Part shown: positions 8,281 through 14,780 of the stretch, one piece after another
Layout: each line of letters opens with the position of its first letter
How positions within the stretch are numbered: position 1 is the first letter of the stretch
Assembly: GCA_903835145.1 (NCBI GenBank)
Contig: CAILMA010000097.1
Location: 1 to 14,780, forward strand
Reading direction: 5' to 3'
Source: an uncultured Bacteroidota bacterium
GTDB taxonomy: Bacteria > Bacteroidota > Bacteroidia > Chitinophagales > Chitinophagaceae
Length of the DNA stretch: 14,780 nucleotides
Translations under genes and position numbers: made by a program
The notes under the pieces: generated by a model
What the model was told of the DNA's origin: nothing
Database searches by the model: none
What the model saw: only the letters and a program-made list of their open reading frames with translations

Positions 8281-11200
8281 CTATGGCTTGTTTACCTGGG
8301 CTTTATACACTTCTGCACGGGTATGGTTAACCGGTATACCAAGCGACTCGTAGATGTAGTCCTGAGCCATAGTCCTCACATTGAGCTTGTTTATTTTCAC
8401 GTTTTCAGCTGATGGGTAAACCCGGTTGCTGAGGAATACAAATACCACACCAGTAGCGGGGTCGGCCCAAGCACACGTGCCTGTAAAGCCCTGATGCCCG
8501 AAGGCTTTTGCGCTGCAACGGGCACCTGCCGGGCCACCGTCATCGGGGTCGGTAGAGGGTTTGTCAAAGCCAAGGCCGCGGTGGTTAAGCGGGCTATTAT
8601 AGGCCGTAAAGAGGTCAACCGTAGCCGCCTTAAAATAACGCTTCCCGCTATAGCTGCCCTTGTTCAGCAACATCTGGAAAACAACAGCCACATCACTGGC
8701 AGTAGCAAAAAGACCGGCATGTCCGGCAACGCCCCCCATCATGGCAGCACCCGGGTCGTGTACATACCCGTGTACAAGCTCATTGCGGAAGTTGAAATCC
8801 ATTTCTGTAGGTGCAATATCCAGCAAGCTGAAACGCGAAAGCGGATTGTAAAGAATGTGCGATAGCCCCAGCGGCTTGTAAAACTGTTCATCGGCATACT
8901 TATCAATTGTTTTGCCGGTTATGTGCTCCACCACTGCTGCCATAAGTATAAAATCAAGGTCGCTATACACACTCTTCCCTTTATTTTCTATTGGGCTGCT
9001 AAGTATGCGGCTCCAAAGGGTGTCTTTGTAGTCAGTAGCTAAAAACAGTTTTTCAGTTACGGGTATACTGTAGTCGGCGCTCTGTTTTTTATGATACAGT
9101 TCCTTCTTCGGTTTTCCCTTGTCGGTCACTGTCTCTTTATAAAAGGGTATCCAGCTTTTAAGCCCCGCCTGGTGCAGCAGCACATCACGTATTTTAAGCC
9201 CTGCCTTATCGGTTCCCTTTGTTATCGGCAGGTAGTCACCCAGCGTTTTATCAAGGTCTATTTTGCCTTCTTCATACAGCTTCATTACCGAAATGTTGGT
9301 AGCCAGCATCTTGGTGCAGGAAGCCATGTCATAAAGCGTGTTGGTATCTACAGGGTGTGCCTTTTCGTAGGTGGTATAGCCAAATGATTTATCGAAAAAC
9401 ACCTTGCCATCGCGGGCTGCAAGCATGCGGCACCCGGGGAACGCACCATCGGCTATGCATCGCTGTACAAACAGGTCAAGCTTATCGAGCGCAGTGGCAT
9501 CAACCACTCCTGCGTCTGCCGGGTACATTGTTTTCACAAGGTCTTTTGGTGTTTCTTTTACTACCTCAGGCTGCTTTACAGGTGCAGGGCATACGCTCTT
9601 GCCATCCACACATGCTGTTACAGGTAATTTACCGCGGGCTTTCGTTTTCTTGAGCAATACCGAGGCTGCTGCAAGCTCCGTGAGACTGTCGTCTTCATAG
9701 GTCACCATTACCGATGGGCTGCCACAAAAATATTGCATGGCATAGGCATTGCCCATGAGCACCAGCATCACGTTTGTTTTGCAACTTGCCTGCTTTATCA
9801 GTGTCAGTGCTTCTTCGCTCAAGCCGTAGTTGTTGCCGGGTGTAAAGCTTACGTTATGTATGCCTACAATTACGGCATCGTGGTCATTAGCATTGGCCAG
9901 CAGGTTCTGGCACGCGTCGGTTGCTCCACCCTTTGGCAGCCATCCTGCCTTCATGAGCGGGTAGGCATCCTTCAGGCGTTCATAGAGGGGCGTGGTGGTG
10001 GTGGCGTTTATGCCTATGTAGGTCACGCTCATATTTTCGTTGAGCTTGCTCAGTATCTGGTTGTCGTCTTTTACGAGGGTTATGGCCTCTTTTGCAGTTT
10101 CAATTCTTATCTCATCTACAGCCTTATTAAGGTCATTGGTGAGGTTGGTGGTATCTATGTCTTTCCATGTGCTGAGCCCTGCGTAATACTTGGTGTGCAG
10201 TATTTTCTTCACGCTGCTTTCCAGTGCCGCCATTGGTATGGCACCGCTGTCCAGCGCATTCTTGATTTTAGCTATAGCCATCGGCACATCCTGCGAAAAG
10301 AGAAGGATATCATTCCCTGCGGCAAAGGCACGCAAATCGGCCTCACCTGCCGGAAAATACTTGGTAACCCCCGTCATACCCAGTGCATCAGTAATCACAA
10401 GCCCGTTAAAGCCCAGCTTTTCCCTGAGCAGGCCGGTAACTGTGTTTCTTGATAGCGTGGTGGGTACATGGGCCGCAGTATCCAGCGCAGGCACCTCAAG
10501 GTGGCCCACCATTATGCTGTTCACACCATCACTTATCAGCTGGCGAAAAGGATAGAGTTCCAGGGTATCCAGCTGCTCCATGGTCTTCGTTATCAGGGGC
10601 AGATCTTTGTGGGAGTCTGTATTGGTATCGCCATGCCCGGGGAAGTGCTTTGCACAGGCTATTATTCCGTTCTTCTGCAGCCCATTCATGTAGGCTTTGC
10701 CCATACGGGCTACGGCTGTTTTATCCTCCCCAAACGAGCGGGAATTGATAACGGGGTTAGCGGCGTTATTATTCACATCTACATCCGGTCCAAAGTCTAT
10801 GTGCACACCCATTCGCTTGCACTGCTCAGCTATAGCTGAGCCCATTTTATATACCAATGCAGAGTCGCGGGTAGCACCAAGCATCATTTGCCGCGGAAAG
10901 CTTTTTACACTGTCCAGCCGCATACCAAGGCCCCATTCCGCATCCATTGATATCAGCAGGGGCACTTGTGCCATACGTTGGTATTTATTGGTAAGTGCGG
11001 CCTGCCTGAGCGGACCACCCTGCATAAATATAAGGCCACCTATCTGGTGGCTGGTAAGTAGTTTTGTTATCAGTTCTTCGTTAAAATTTTTGCAGCCTGA
11101 GTAAGCCGCAACCATAAACAACTGGCCTATGCGCTCCTCTTCCGTTAGCGTATTGTACACGCTATCCACCCAGTGCCTTTTCGCAACACTCAGCAAGTCT

Positions 11201-11286
11201 TTTGCCTGTTTCCTACCCGGTAGGGCATAGCCGGGAGCAGAAAGAATACTCAAAAAAGTCACTAAGATGATGCGGCGTAAGTTCAT
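8281..11286 (-). CDS. Secreted fusion: GH3 (NagZ-like) beta-N-acetylglucosaminidase plus beta-lactamase-fold serine hydrolase
   Basis: This 1001-residue protein begins with a signal peptide (MNLRR, hydrophobic core, likely cut after GYA at residue 21), so it is exported to the periplasm or beyond. Residues about 45-370 form a glycoside hydrolase family 3 domain of the NagZ type: KHFPGHGDTNTDSHKDLP (213-230) carries the Asp224-His226 acid/base dyad and VITDALGM (297-304) gives the likely nucleophile Asp300. Residues about 395-560 resemble the GH3 C-terminal domain. After a linker near 565-590 comes a class C beta-lactamase/DD-peptidase-like domain with SCTK (Ser656, Lys659), YSD (774-776) and HQG (931-933). 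A role in releasing GlcNAc from muropeptides plus cleaving a linked peptide, ester or amide is inferred from the fold; the second substrate cannot be read from sequence. It is convergent with pbpC and transcribed apart from the upstream operon, whose terminator lies between them. Domain calls are secure. Confidence 0.93.
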   Translation of the reverse strand: MNLRRIILVTFLSILSAPGYALPGRKQAKDLLSVAKRHWVDSVYNTLTEEERIGQLFMVAAYSGCKNFNEELITKLLTSHQIGGLIFMQGGPLRQAALTNKYQRMAQVPLLISMDAEWGLGMRLDSVKSFPRQMMLGATRDSALVYKMGSAIAEQCKRMGVHIDFGPDVDVNNNAANPVINSRSFGEDKTAVARMGKAYMNGLQKNGIIACAKHFPGHGDTNTDSHKDLPLITKTMEQLDTLELYPFRQLISDGVNSIMVGHLEVPALDTAAHVPTTLSRNTVTGLLREKLGFNGLVITDALGMTGVTKYFPAGEADLRAFAAGNDILLFSQDVPMAIAKIKNALDSGAIPMAALESSVKKILHTKYYAGLSTWKDIDTTNLTNDLNKAVDEIRIETAKEAITLVKDDNQILSKLNENMSVTYIGINATTTTPLYERLKDAYPLMKAGWLPKGGATDACQNLLANANDHDAVIVGIHNVSFTPGNNYGLSEEALTLIKQASCKTNVMLVLMGNAYAMQYFCGSPSVMVTYEDDSLTELAAASVLLKKTKARGKLPVTACVDGKSVCPAPVKQPEVVKETPKDLVKTMYPADAGVVDATALDKLDLFVQRCIADGAFPGCRMLAARDGKVFFDKSFGYTTYEKAHPVDTNTLYDMASCTKMLATNISVMKLYEEGKIDLDKTLGDYLPITKGTDKAGLKIRDVLLHQAGLKSWIPFYKETVTDKGKPKKELYHKKQSADYSIPVTEKLFLATDYKDTLWSRILSSPIENKGKSVYSDLDFILMAAVVEHITGKTIDKYADEQFYKPLGLSHILYNPLSRFSLLDIAPTEMDFNFRNELVHGYVHDPGAAMMGGVAGHAGLFATASDVAVVFQMLLNKGSYSGKRYFKAATVDLFTAYNSPLNHRGLGFDKPSTDPDDGGPAGARCSAKAFGHQGFTGTCAWADPATGVVFVFLSNRVYPSAENVKINKLNVRTMAQDYIYESLGIPVNHTRAEVYKAQVNKP

Positions 11287-11394
11287 AAAACATAAATAAA
11301 CCTAATCGGGGTATTATTCAGCTTATTCCGTGGCAGCTTCTGTTGTTTCATGCATATTCTTTATTGAGCCGGTTTGTAGTACCTGCAAAAAATA

Positions 11395-11425
11395 AAAAGC
11401 CGCCTGAGGGCTTCAGACGGCTTTT
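11395..11425 (-). terminator. Rho-independent terminator of the 13671-11445 operon
   Basis: On the minus strand this is a 13-bp stem (AAAAGCCGTCTGA paired with TCAGGCGGCTTTT, one G-U) with a 5-base loop, and the T-rich stretch continues past it into TATTTTTT. It starts 20 bases after the stop codon of the barrel gene. Flanking A and T runs mean it could work on both strands, but no plus-strand gene reads into it. It separates the upstream operon from the GH3 fusion gene. Confidence 0.88.
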
Positions 11426-11444
11426 ATGAATATTTATAAAAATT

Positions 11445-12407
11445 TTATTTTATGCGTTGTTTCCACCACTCCTTGGTACGGCTAAAAACTTTGTAATAAA
11501 TGCTCAATGTAATTGTGGAGTAAGCATCTTTGTTAGAAGCATCGCCCCTTAGGTTTCCCGCAAGGTTTGGCTGCTGCAGGTAAAGCAAGTAAGCCTTATC
11601 AGCAACTGCTTCTGCTGTTTTCGCATCCTGTGCAGACATATGGGCTCCATATGCCTTCGGGTCTATATACTTACCGCTGACACCATCAAGGTAGTCAGTA
11701 AAAGTTTTTCTGAAGTTAAACTCAAGACCAAGGTTAATGTGCTCACCGAGATCAAAACGGTAGCCAATAAACAATGGGATAGAAAACTGCCACAAAGAAT
11801 AGCCCGGAGGATACCCTGCGCCAAAACCATCGCCCTCCAGATGAAGGTCGTAGGTATTAACGTATGTATTTCCGTTACCAACAGTGCTCTTAGGTGTGAA
11901 GTGGAAGTAACCAACACCAAGGCCAAGATAAACCTGTCCCTTCCTGTGGGCTGCCTTCGACTCCGGATTAAGTCTCAGCGGGGTAATTTCAAAACTAATG
12001 CTGTTTTCGAAGATATCTGGTTTTGCATTCTGACCACGTGCATACCTCTGGTAAGCGTCAGCACCCTGAGAACCTGCACTCTTTGCAAGATTGTAGTTCC
12101 ACTGGTCAGTAGCATAGAATGTACCATAGTTAGCCATAAGCCTTATAGCCAAGGCAGGGTGAACGGTGTAACGGCCAAACAGCCCCCCCATAAAACATAC
12201 TTTATCAAAATATTTCCCGTTGATATAGTGCTGAATCGGGCTTTTAGTACCCACATCGCCCCAAAGATCTGTAAGGCCAATATCCGTGCCAATAGACCAT
12301 CCGGTTTGTTCTATATAAATCCTGGAGGCATCCTGCGCCCTGGAAAAATTGCATGCCGAAACAGCAATAGCTAATATAATGAGATTACGGAAATACCTGG
12401 CCCGCAT
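11445..12407 (-). CDS. Outer-membrane beta-barrel protein (DUF6089-like)
   Basis: This 320-residue protein has a clear signal peptide: MRARYFRN, a hydrophobic core, and likely cleavage after SRA at residue 24. The mature part alternates polar and aromatic/hydrophobic residues in short strands rich in Gly and Tyr, for example GWSIGTDIGL, GQVYLGLGVGYFHF and FSIPLFIGYRFDLG. A late segment, FRKTFTDYLDGVSGKYID, is typical of small Bacteroidota outer-membrane barrels of the DUF6089 type. The final strand, STITLSIYYKVF, is followed by a basic tail rather than ending in Phe. No ligand or transport function can be assigned. It is the last gene of the probable operon, 32 bases after the enoyl-CoA hydratase gene and 20 bases before the terminator. 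The barrel nature is fairly sure; the family name is from pattern memory. Confidence 0.78.
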   Translation of the reverse strand: MRARYFRNLIILAIAVSACNFSRAQDASRIYIEQTGWSIGTDIGLTDLWGDVGTKSPIQHYINGKYFDKVCFMGGLFGRYTVHPALAIRLMANYGTFYATDQWNYNLAKSAGSQGADAYQRYARGQNAKPDIFENSISFEITPLRLNPESKAAHRKGQVYLGLGVGYFHFTPKSTVGNGNTYVNTYDLHLEGDGFGAGYPPGYSLWQFSIPLFIGYRFDLGEHINLGLEFNFRKTFTDYLDGVSGKYIDPKAYGAHMSAQDAKTAEAVADKAYLLYLQQPNLAGNLRGDASNKDAYSTITLSIYYKVFSRTKEWWKQRIK

Positions 12408-12439
12408 GTATTTTATTTTTTGGAGGTTGAAGATATGAA

Positions 12440-13219
12440 TTATTTTCCTTTAAACGCAGGTTTTCTTTTTTCAAGGAAAGCAGTTGTTCCCTCTACTTTG
12501 TCCTCTGTTTCAAAACATGCTCCAAAACGTTCAATTTCATTGTTAAATCCGTCAGGGTTACCCTTCGCTGCATCATTCACCAGCGCAATAGCATGTGCTA
12601 CTGCTACAGGTGCCTTTGTCTGTATTTTCTGGAGTAATTCCTTCGATTTTGTAATCAGGTCAGCCAGTGGATACACATGGTTTACGAGACCAAGTGCTTT
12701 CGCTTCTTCTGCGCCTACCATATCGCCGGTCATCACCAGTTCCATAGCCTTTCCCTTGCCAATGAGCTGAGTAAGGCGCTGTGTACCACCATAACCGGGA
12801 ATAAGACCCAGATTCACTTCAGGCTGACCAAATTTTGCATTTTCACTTGCTATTCGGAAATGGCAGGCCATTGCCAGCTCACAACCACCGCCAAGTGCAA
12901 AACCATTTACAGCAGCAATTATAGGCTTAGGGCTGTTTTCTATTTTATTAAACACGTGGTCTCCACCTTTACGGGCAAGATCCATACCGCCTTGTTTGTC
13001 TAATGATCCGAATTCAGAAATGTCAGCACCGGCAACAAAGGCTTTCTCTCCTGCACCGGTAAGGAGTACAGTTTTAATTTCAGGGTTGTTGTAAACTTCA
13101 TCTATCGCATCGCCCAGCTCCTGAATCACGTCTTTGTTAAGCGCATTCATTTTGTCAGGCCTGTTAATAGTAATCAGGAATGTTCCGTTTTCTAATTGTG
13201 TTTGAATTGTTGCGTACAT
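12440..13219 (-). CDS. Enoyl-CoA hydratase/isomerase (crotonase family)
   Basis: This 259-residue protein has the normal length for a cytosolic crotonase, which hydrates 2-enoyl-CoA thioesters in fatty-acid or amino-acid breakdown. The oxyanion-hole segment FVAGADISEF is at 61-70. The family signature runs from IIAAVNGFALGGGCELAMAC through FGQPEVNLGLIPGYGGTQRL. Both catalytic glutamates of true hydratases are present, Glu114 in GGCEL and Glu134 in GQPE, so hydratase is more likely than an isomerase-only or dehalogenase variant. Whether it uses short-chain, crotonyl or other substrates is not readable. The start lies 35 bases after the B12-binding protein's stop; an A/T-rich leader without Shine-Dalgarno precedes the ATG, which begins the typical first strand (YATIQTQLENGTFLITINRP). 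The neighbours suggest acyl-CoA metabolism feeding methylmalonyl-CoA or a related mutase. Confidence 0.95.
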   Translation of the reverse strand: MYATIQTQLENGTFLITINRPDKMNALNKDVIQELGDAIDEVYNNPEIKTVLLTGAGEKAFVAGADISEFGSLDKQGGMDLARKGGDHVFNKIENSPKPIIAAVNGFALGGGCELAMACHFRIASENAKFGQPEVNLGLIPGYGGTQRLTQLIGKGKAMELVMTGDMVGAEEAKALGLVNHVYPLADLITKSKELLQKIQTKAPVAVAHAIALVNDAAKGNPDGFNNEIERFGACFETEDKVEGTTAFLEKRKPAFKGK

Positions 13220-13254
13220 AATTTAGTTGATGTTGTTATTATATAGTTGTTTGT

Positions 13255-13671
13255 TTATCTTCTGTGCTGGTTCACCCATGTATTAATATATTCTGCAATC
13301 TCAGATGTTGGGGCTCCGGGTGCAAAAAGCTTCCCTACACCCAGGGCATTAAGCGTTTCCATATCTTCAACTGGTATTATCCCCCCCCCGGTAAGCAGCA
13401 CATCGTCCATCCCTTTTTCTTTCATCAGGCTTGCTACCCTTGGGAAAACCGTCATGTGGGCGCCGCTGAGTATGCTTATGCCTATTGCATCCACGTCTTC
13501 CTGCATCGCCGCGTTCACCACCATTTCCGGCGTTTGCCTTAGTCCGGTATATATCACCTCCATTCCTGCATCGCGCAGTGCCGTAGCTATTACTTTTGCC
13601 CCCCTGTCGTGCCCATCGAGCCCTACTTTAGCTACCAGCACTCTAAGCGGGCGTATTAATGTATCTTTCAT
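13255..13671 (-). CDS. Stand-alone cobalamin (B12)-binding domain protein, acyl-CoA mutase small-subunit type
   Basis: This 138-residue protein is essentially one B12-binding Rossmann-like domain, equivalent to the C-terminal domain or small subunit of methylmalonyl-CoA mutase. The motif DGHDRG (19-24) is the DxHxxG signature; His21 would be the lower axial ligand to cobalt. GISILSGAH (64-72) and LTGGGIIP (93-100) form the rest of the cofactor pocket. No catalytic TIM-barrel domain is encoded here, so it probably pairs with a large mutase subunit elsewhere in the genome; methylmalonyl-, isobutyryl- or ethylmalonyl-type substrates cannot be separated. I chose the ATG at 13671 because the family begins at [15 protein letters not shown]; an upstream in-frame ATG at 13758 would add an unrelated 29-residue basic stretch. 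It heads the operon with the enoyl-CoA hydratase and barrel genes. Confidence 0.92.
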   Translation of the reverse strand: MKDTLIRPLRVLVAKVGLDGHDRGAKVIATALRDAGMEVIYTGLRQTPEMVVNAAMQEDVDAIGISILSGAHMTVFPRVASLMKEKGMDDVLLTGGGIIPVEDMETLNALGVGKLFAPGAPTSEIAEYINTWVNQHRR

Positions 13672-13692
13672 AATTACGTGTAAAACCCGCTG

Positions 13693-13722
13693 TAAAAGTA
13701 GTAATTTAAATAGTCTTTGAAA
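13693..13722 (-). promoter_or_regulatory. Possible promoter of the B12-protein operon
   Basis: On the minus strand, TACTTTTA (13700-13693) matches the Bacteroidota -7 element TAnnTTTG except for the last base. TTTC (13722-13719) lies 18 bases upstream as a poor -33 element. The site is 21 bases before the start codon at 13671, inside the 193-base divergent gap shared with the TIGR02757 gene. The match is weak and could be chance in A/T-rich DNA. Confidence 0.2.
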
Positions 13723-13864
13723 GTATTTGTACCTGTGTTGCAAACGGGCGTCACCCATTTCCGTGTTTTTTCCCTTATTTGCCTGCCCGTTGGCCGCCTT
13801 TTGGTGCTTTTAACGCTATTAATACCTAATATTACCGTTTTTTAAGTATTTCTTATTGCAGCTC

Positions 13865-14446
13865 ATGACCGCTATTACCCCCGAACTGGAACAATTTCTC
13901 AACGATAAAGTCGCTATTTACAACCAGATTTGGTTCATTGATAAAGATCCGGTTTGTATTCCTCACCTATTCACGCGACCTCAGGATATAGAAATTGCCG
14001 GGCTGTTCGCAGCTACATTGGCATGGGGCAACAGAACCAGCATCATTAATAACTGCAAAAAACTGATGGAATGGATGGACAATGCCCCCTACGACTTCAC
14101 CATCAACCACAAAGAAACCGACCTCAAACGGTTCCTGCACTTTGCCCACCGCACGTTCAATGCTACAGACCTCCTTTATTTCATTTACTTTTTGAAACAT
14201 CATTACGGGGAATTCAGTTCGCTTGAATCGGCTTTTGTACCCGGTCCTGACTACACTGAGCCTGATGTGGAGCAGGCATTAGTCCAGTTTCACAACGCAT
14301 TCTTTGCATTGGAGCACCCACCCAGAACAAAGAAACATGTGGCCACTCCGGTGCGCAACTCTGCCTGTAAGCGCCTTAATATGTACCTACGGGTAATTGG
14401 TGTAGTAATTAATCAAAATAATACAGCTCACTTTCGGCAATTTTGA
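13865..14446 (+). CDS. TIGR02757 (DUF2400) family protein, 3'-truncated; possible pseudogene
   Basis: The first about 176 residues match the TIGR02757/DUF2400 family, which is widespread in Bacteroidota and of unestablished function. Recognisable blocks are IPHLFTRPQDIEIAGLFAAT, AWGNRTSIINNCKKL, MDNAPYDF, HRTFNATDLLYFIYFLKHHY and the basic ATPVRNSACKRLNMYLR. Family members are about 250 residues long and after NMxLR normally continue with WMVR and a vD-GiW segment. Here NMYLR (ends 14392) is followed by 17 unrelated residues (VIGVV to RQF) and a stop. Both other reading frames close with stops just past the break, so a simple frameshift does not explain the loss. The ATG at 13865 fits the family start; a TTG nine bases upstream is possible. 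It overlaps the 3' end of the minus-strand gene by 38 bases. The protein lacks its conserved C-terminus and is probably non-functional, though it could still be translated. Confidence 0.82.
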   Translation: MTAITPELEQFLNDKVAIYNQIWFIDKDPVCIPHLFTRPQDIEIAGLFAATLAWGNRTSIINNCKKLMEWMDNAPYDFTINHKETDLKRFLHFAHRTFNATDLLYFIYFLKHHYGEFSSLESAFVPGPDYTEPDVEQALVQFHNAFFALEHPPRTKKHVATPVRNSACKRLNMYLRVIGVVINQNNTAHFRQF

Positions 14447-14780
14447 TAATTGCAGGAAGGTGGACATGTTTTTTTATGTTCGTTGAAATAGTTGAAGTTG
14501 ACTCTACTTTGGCATTCTCCTTAATTCCCGGTGTCTTTCTGTAAACAGGAGTACCAGATTTAAGTATTTCGATCATGGAATTATCATCAGCAATATGATA
14601 TTCTACGAGTTTGAAAGCACTTAGTTTCCAATCTGTTTCAATGATAGAATAAATGTTGCTACCCTTGAATTGTACTTTGATTGTAAAGGTTCCACCTTTA
14701 TCGTGCTTTTGGTGCGAAATTTTTATCTGATTGATAATCTCATGAATTGCCTTCTTTATTTTGTCAAAGTCTGCATTGAG
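14409..14780 (-). CDS. Unrecognised protein, C-terminal part only (runs off the window end)
   Basis: An uninterrupted minus-strand reading frame enters at 14780 and stops at TAA (14411-14409), giving 123 residues of a C-terminus whose start lies outside the window. It opens with a Lys/Ile-rich helical-looking part (DFDKIKKAIHEIINQIKI). A beta-like segment follows (GGTFTIKVQFKGSNIYSIIE, then DWKLSAFKLVEYHIADD), and it ends IIKIAESELYYFD. I do not recognise the family. Base use is visibly more A/T-rich than the genes to the left (many AAA, ATT and AAT codons). It lies immediately past the point where the TIGR02757 gene loses homology, so it probably belongs to inserted or rearranged DNA. The frame and codon-like composition support a real gene, but nothing identifies its job. 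Confidence 0.55.
   Translation of the reverse strand, partial: LNADFDKIKKAIHEIINQIKISHQKHDKGGTFTIKVQFKGSNIYSIIETDWKLSAFKLVEYHIADDNSMIEILKSGTPVYRKTPGIKENAKVESTSTISTNIKKHVHLPAIIKIAESELYYFD

Noticed and set aside
9733..10452. Plus-strand open frame of 239 codons opposite the GH3 domain
   Set aside because: It overlaps a region with clear GH3 motifs on the other strand; its translation is Cys/Tyr/Val-rich without recognisable features.
11640..12374. Plus-strand open frame of 244 codons opposite the barrel gene
   Set aside because: The minus-strand protein has a signal peptide, barrel strands and a matching terminator; the plus-strand translation has no such support.
13247..13720. Plus-strand Ser/Thr/Pro-rich open frame of 157 codons
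   Set aside because: It is antisense to the B12-binding gene with its DxHxxG motif; the low-complexity composition is that of a shadow frame.
13672..13758. Upstream start extending the B12-binding protein by 29 residues
   Set aside because: The added residues are not family-like, and the extension would cover the likely promoter region; the ATG at 13671 fits the usual domain start.
13865..14446. Simple frameshift as the reason for the short TIGR02757 protein
   Set aside because: Just past NMYLR the other two frames meet stops (TAA at 14394 and at 14410), and none shows the expected WMVR continuation.
14437..14453. Inverted repeat GCAATT/AATTGC near the break point
   Set aside because: It is only 6 bp, A/T-rich and inside the minus-strand reading frame; too weak to call a terminator or recombination site.

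Overview
The window looks like a chromosomal segment of a Bacteroidota bacterium, probably of the Chitinophagales/Chitinophagaceae type; I cannot name a genus. The reasons are the gene families present: a very long lipoprotein-type alpha-2-macroglobulin next to PBP1C, a secreted GH3/beta-lactamase-fold fusion, a small outer-membrane barrel, a stand-alone B12-binding domain and a DUF2400/TIGR02757 protein. Start codons are preceded by A/T-rich stretches rather than Shine-Dalgarno sequences, as is usual in this phylum.

Layout. Positions 114-7990 (+) carry a cell-envelope pair: an alpha-2-macroglobulin family lipoprotein with an intact CxEQ thioester motif, then a bifunctional penicillin-binding protein 1C (pbpC). 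A strong stem-loop lies between them. The 290-base convergent gap at 7991-8280 holds two copies of a 47-bp repeat and short hairpins. Positions 8281-11286 (-) encode a secreted 1001-residue protein joining a NagZ-like GH3 glycosidase to a serine beta-lactamase-fold hydrolase, so the neighbouring units both act on peptidoglycan. Positions 11395-13671 (-) look like a three-gene operon: B12-binding domain protein, enoyl-CoA hydratase, outer-membrane barrel, closed by a convincing intrinsic terminator.

The right end is disturbed. A TIGR02757 family gene starts normally at 13865 (+), but its recognisable sequence stops near 14392, about 60-80 residues short by my recollection of the family's length. 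It runs into more A/T-rich DNA that carries the 3' end of an unrecognised minus-strand gene leaving the window. This looks like the edge of an insertion or rearrangement, although an assembly join cannot be excluded.

Functionally, the left two thirds concern peptidoglycan synthesis, envelope protection and peptidoglycan turnover. The middle-right operon concerns acyl-CoA/cobalamin metabolism plus an apparently unrelated barrel. I saw no CRISPR array, tRNA, rRNA, transposase or complete mobile element. The most unusual features are the truncation junction, the repeat pair and the GH3/beta-lactamase fusion; I found no clear evidence of a wholly new system.
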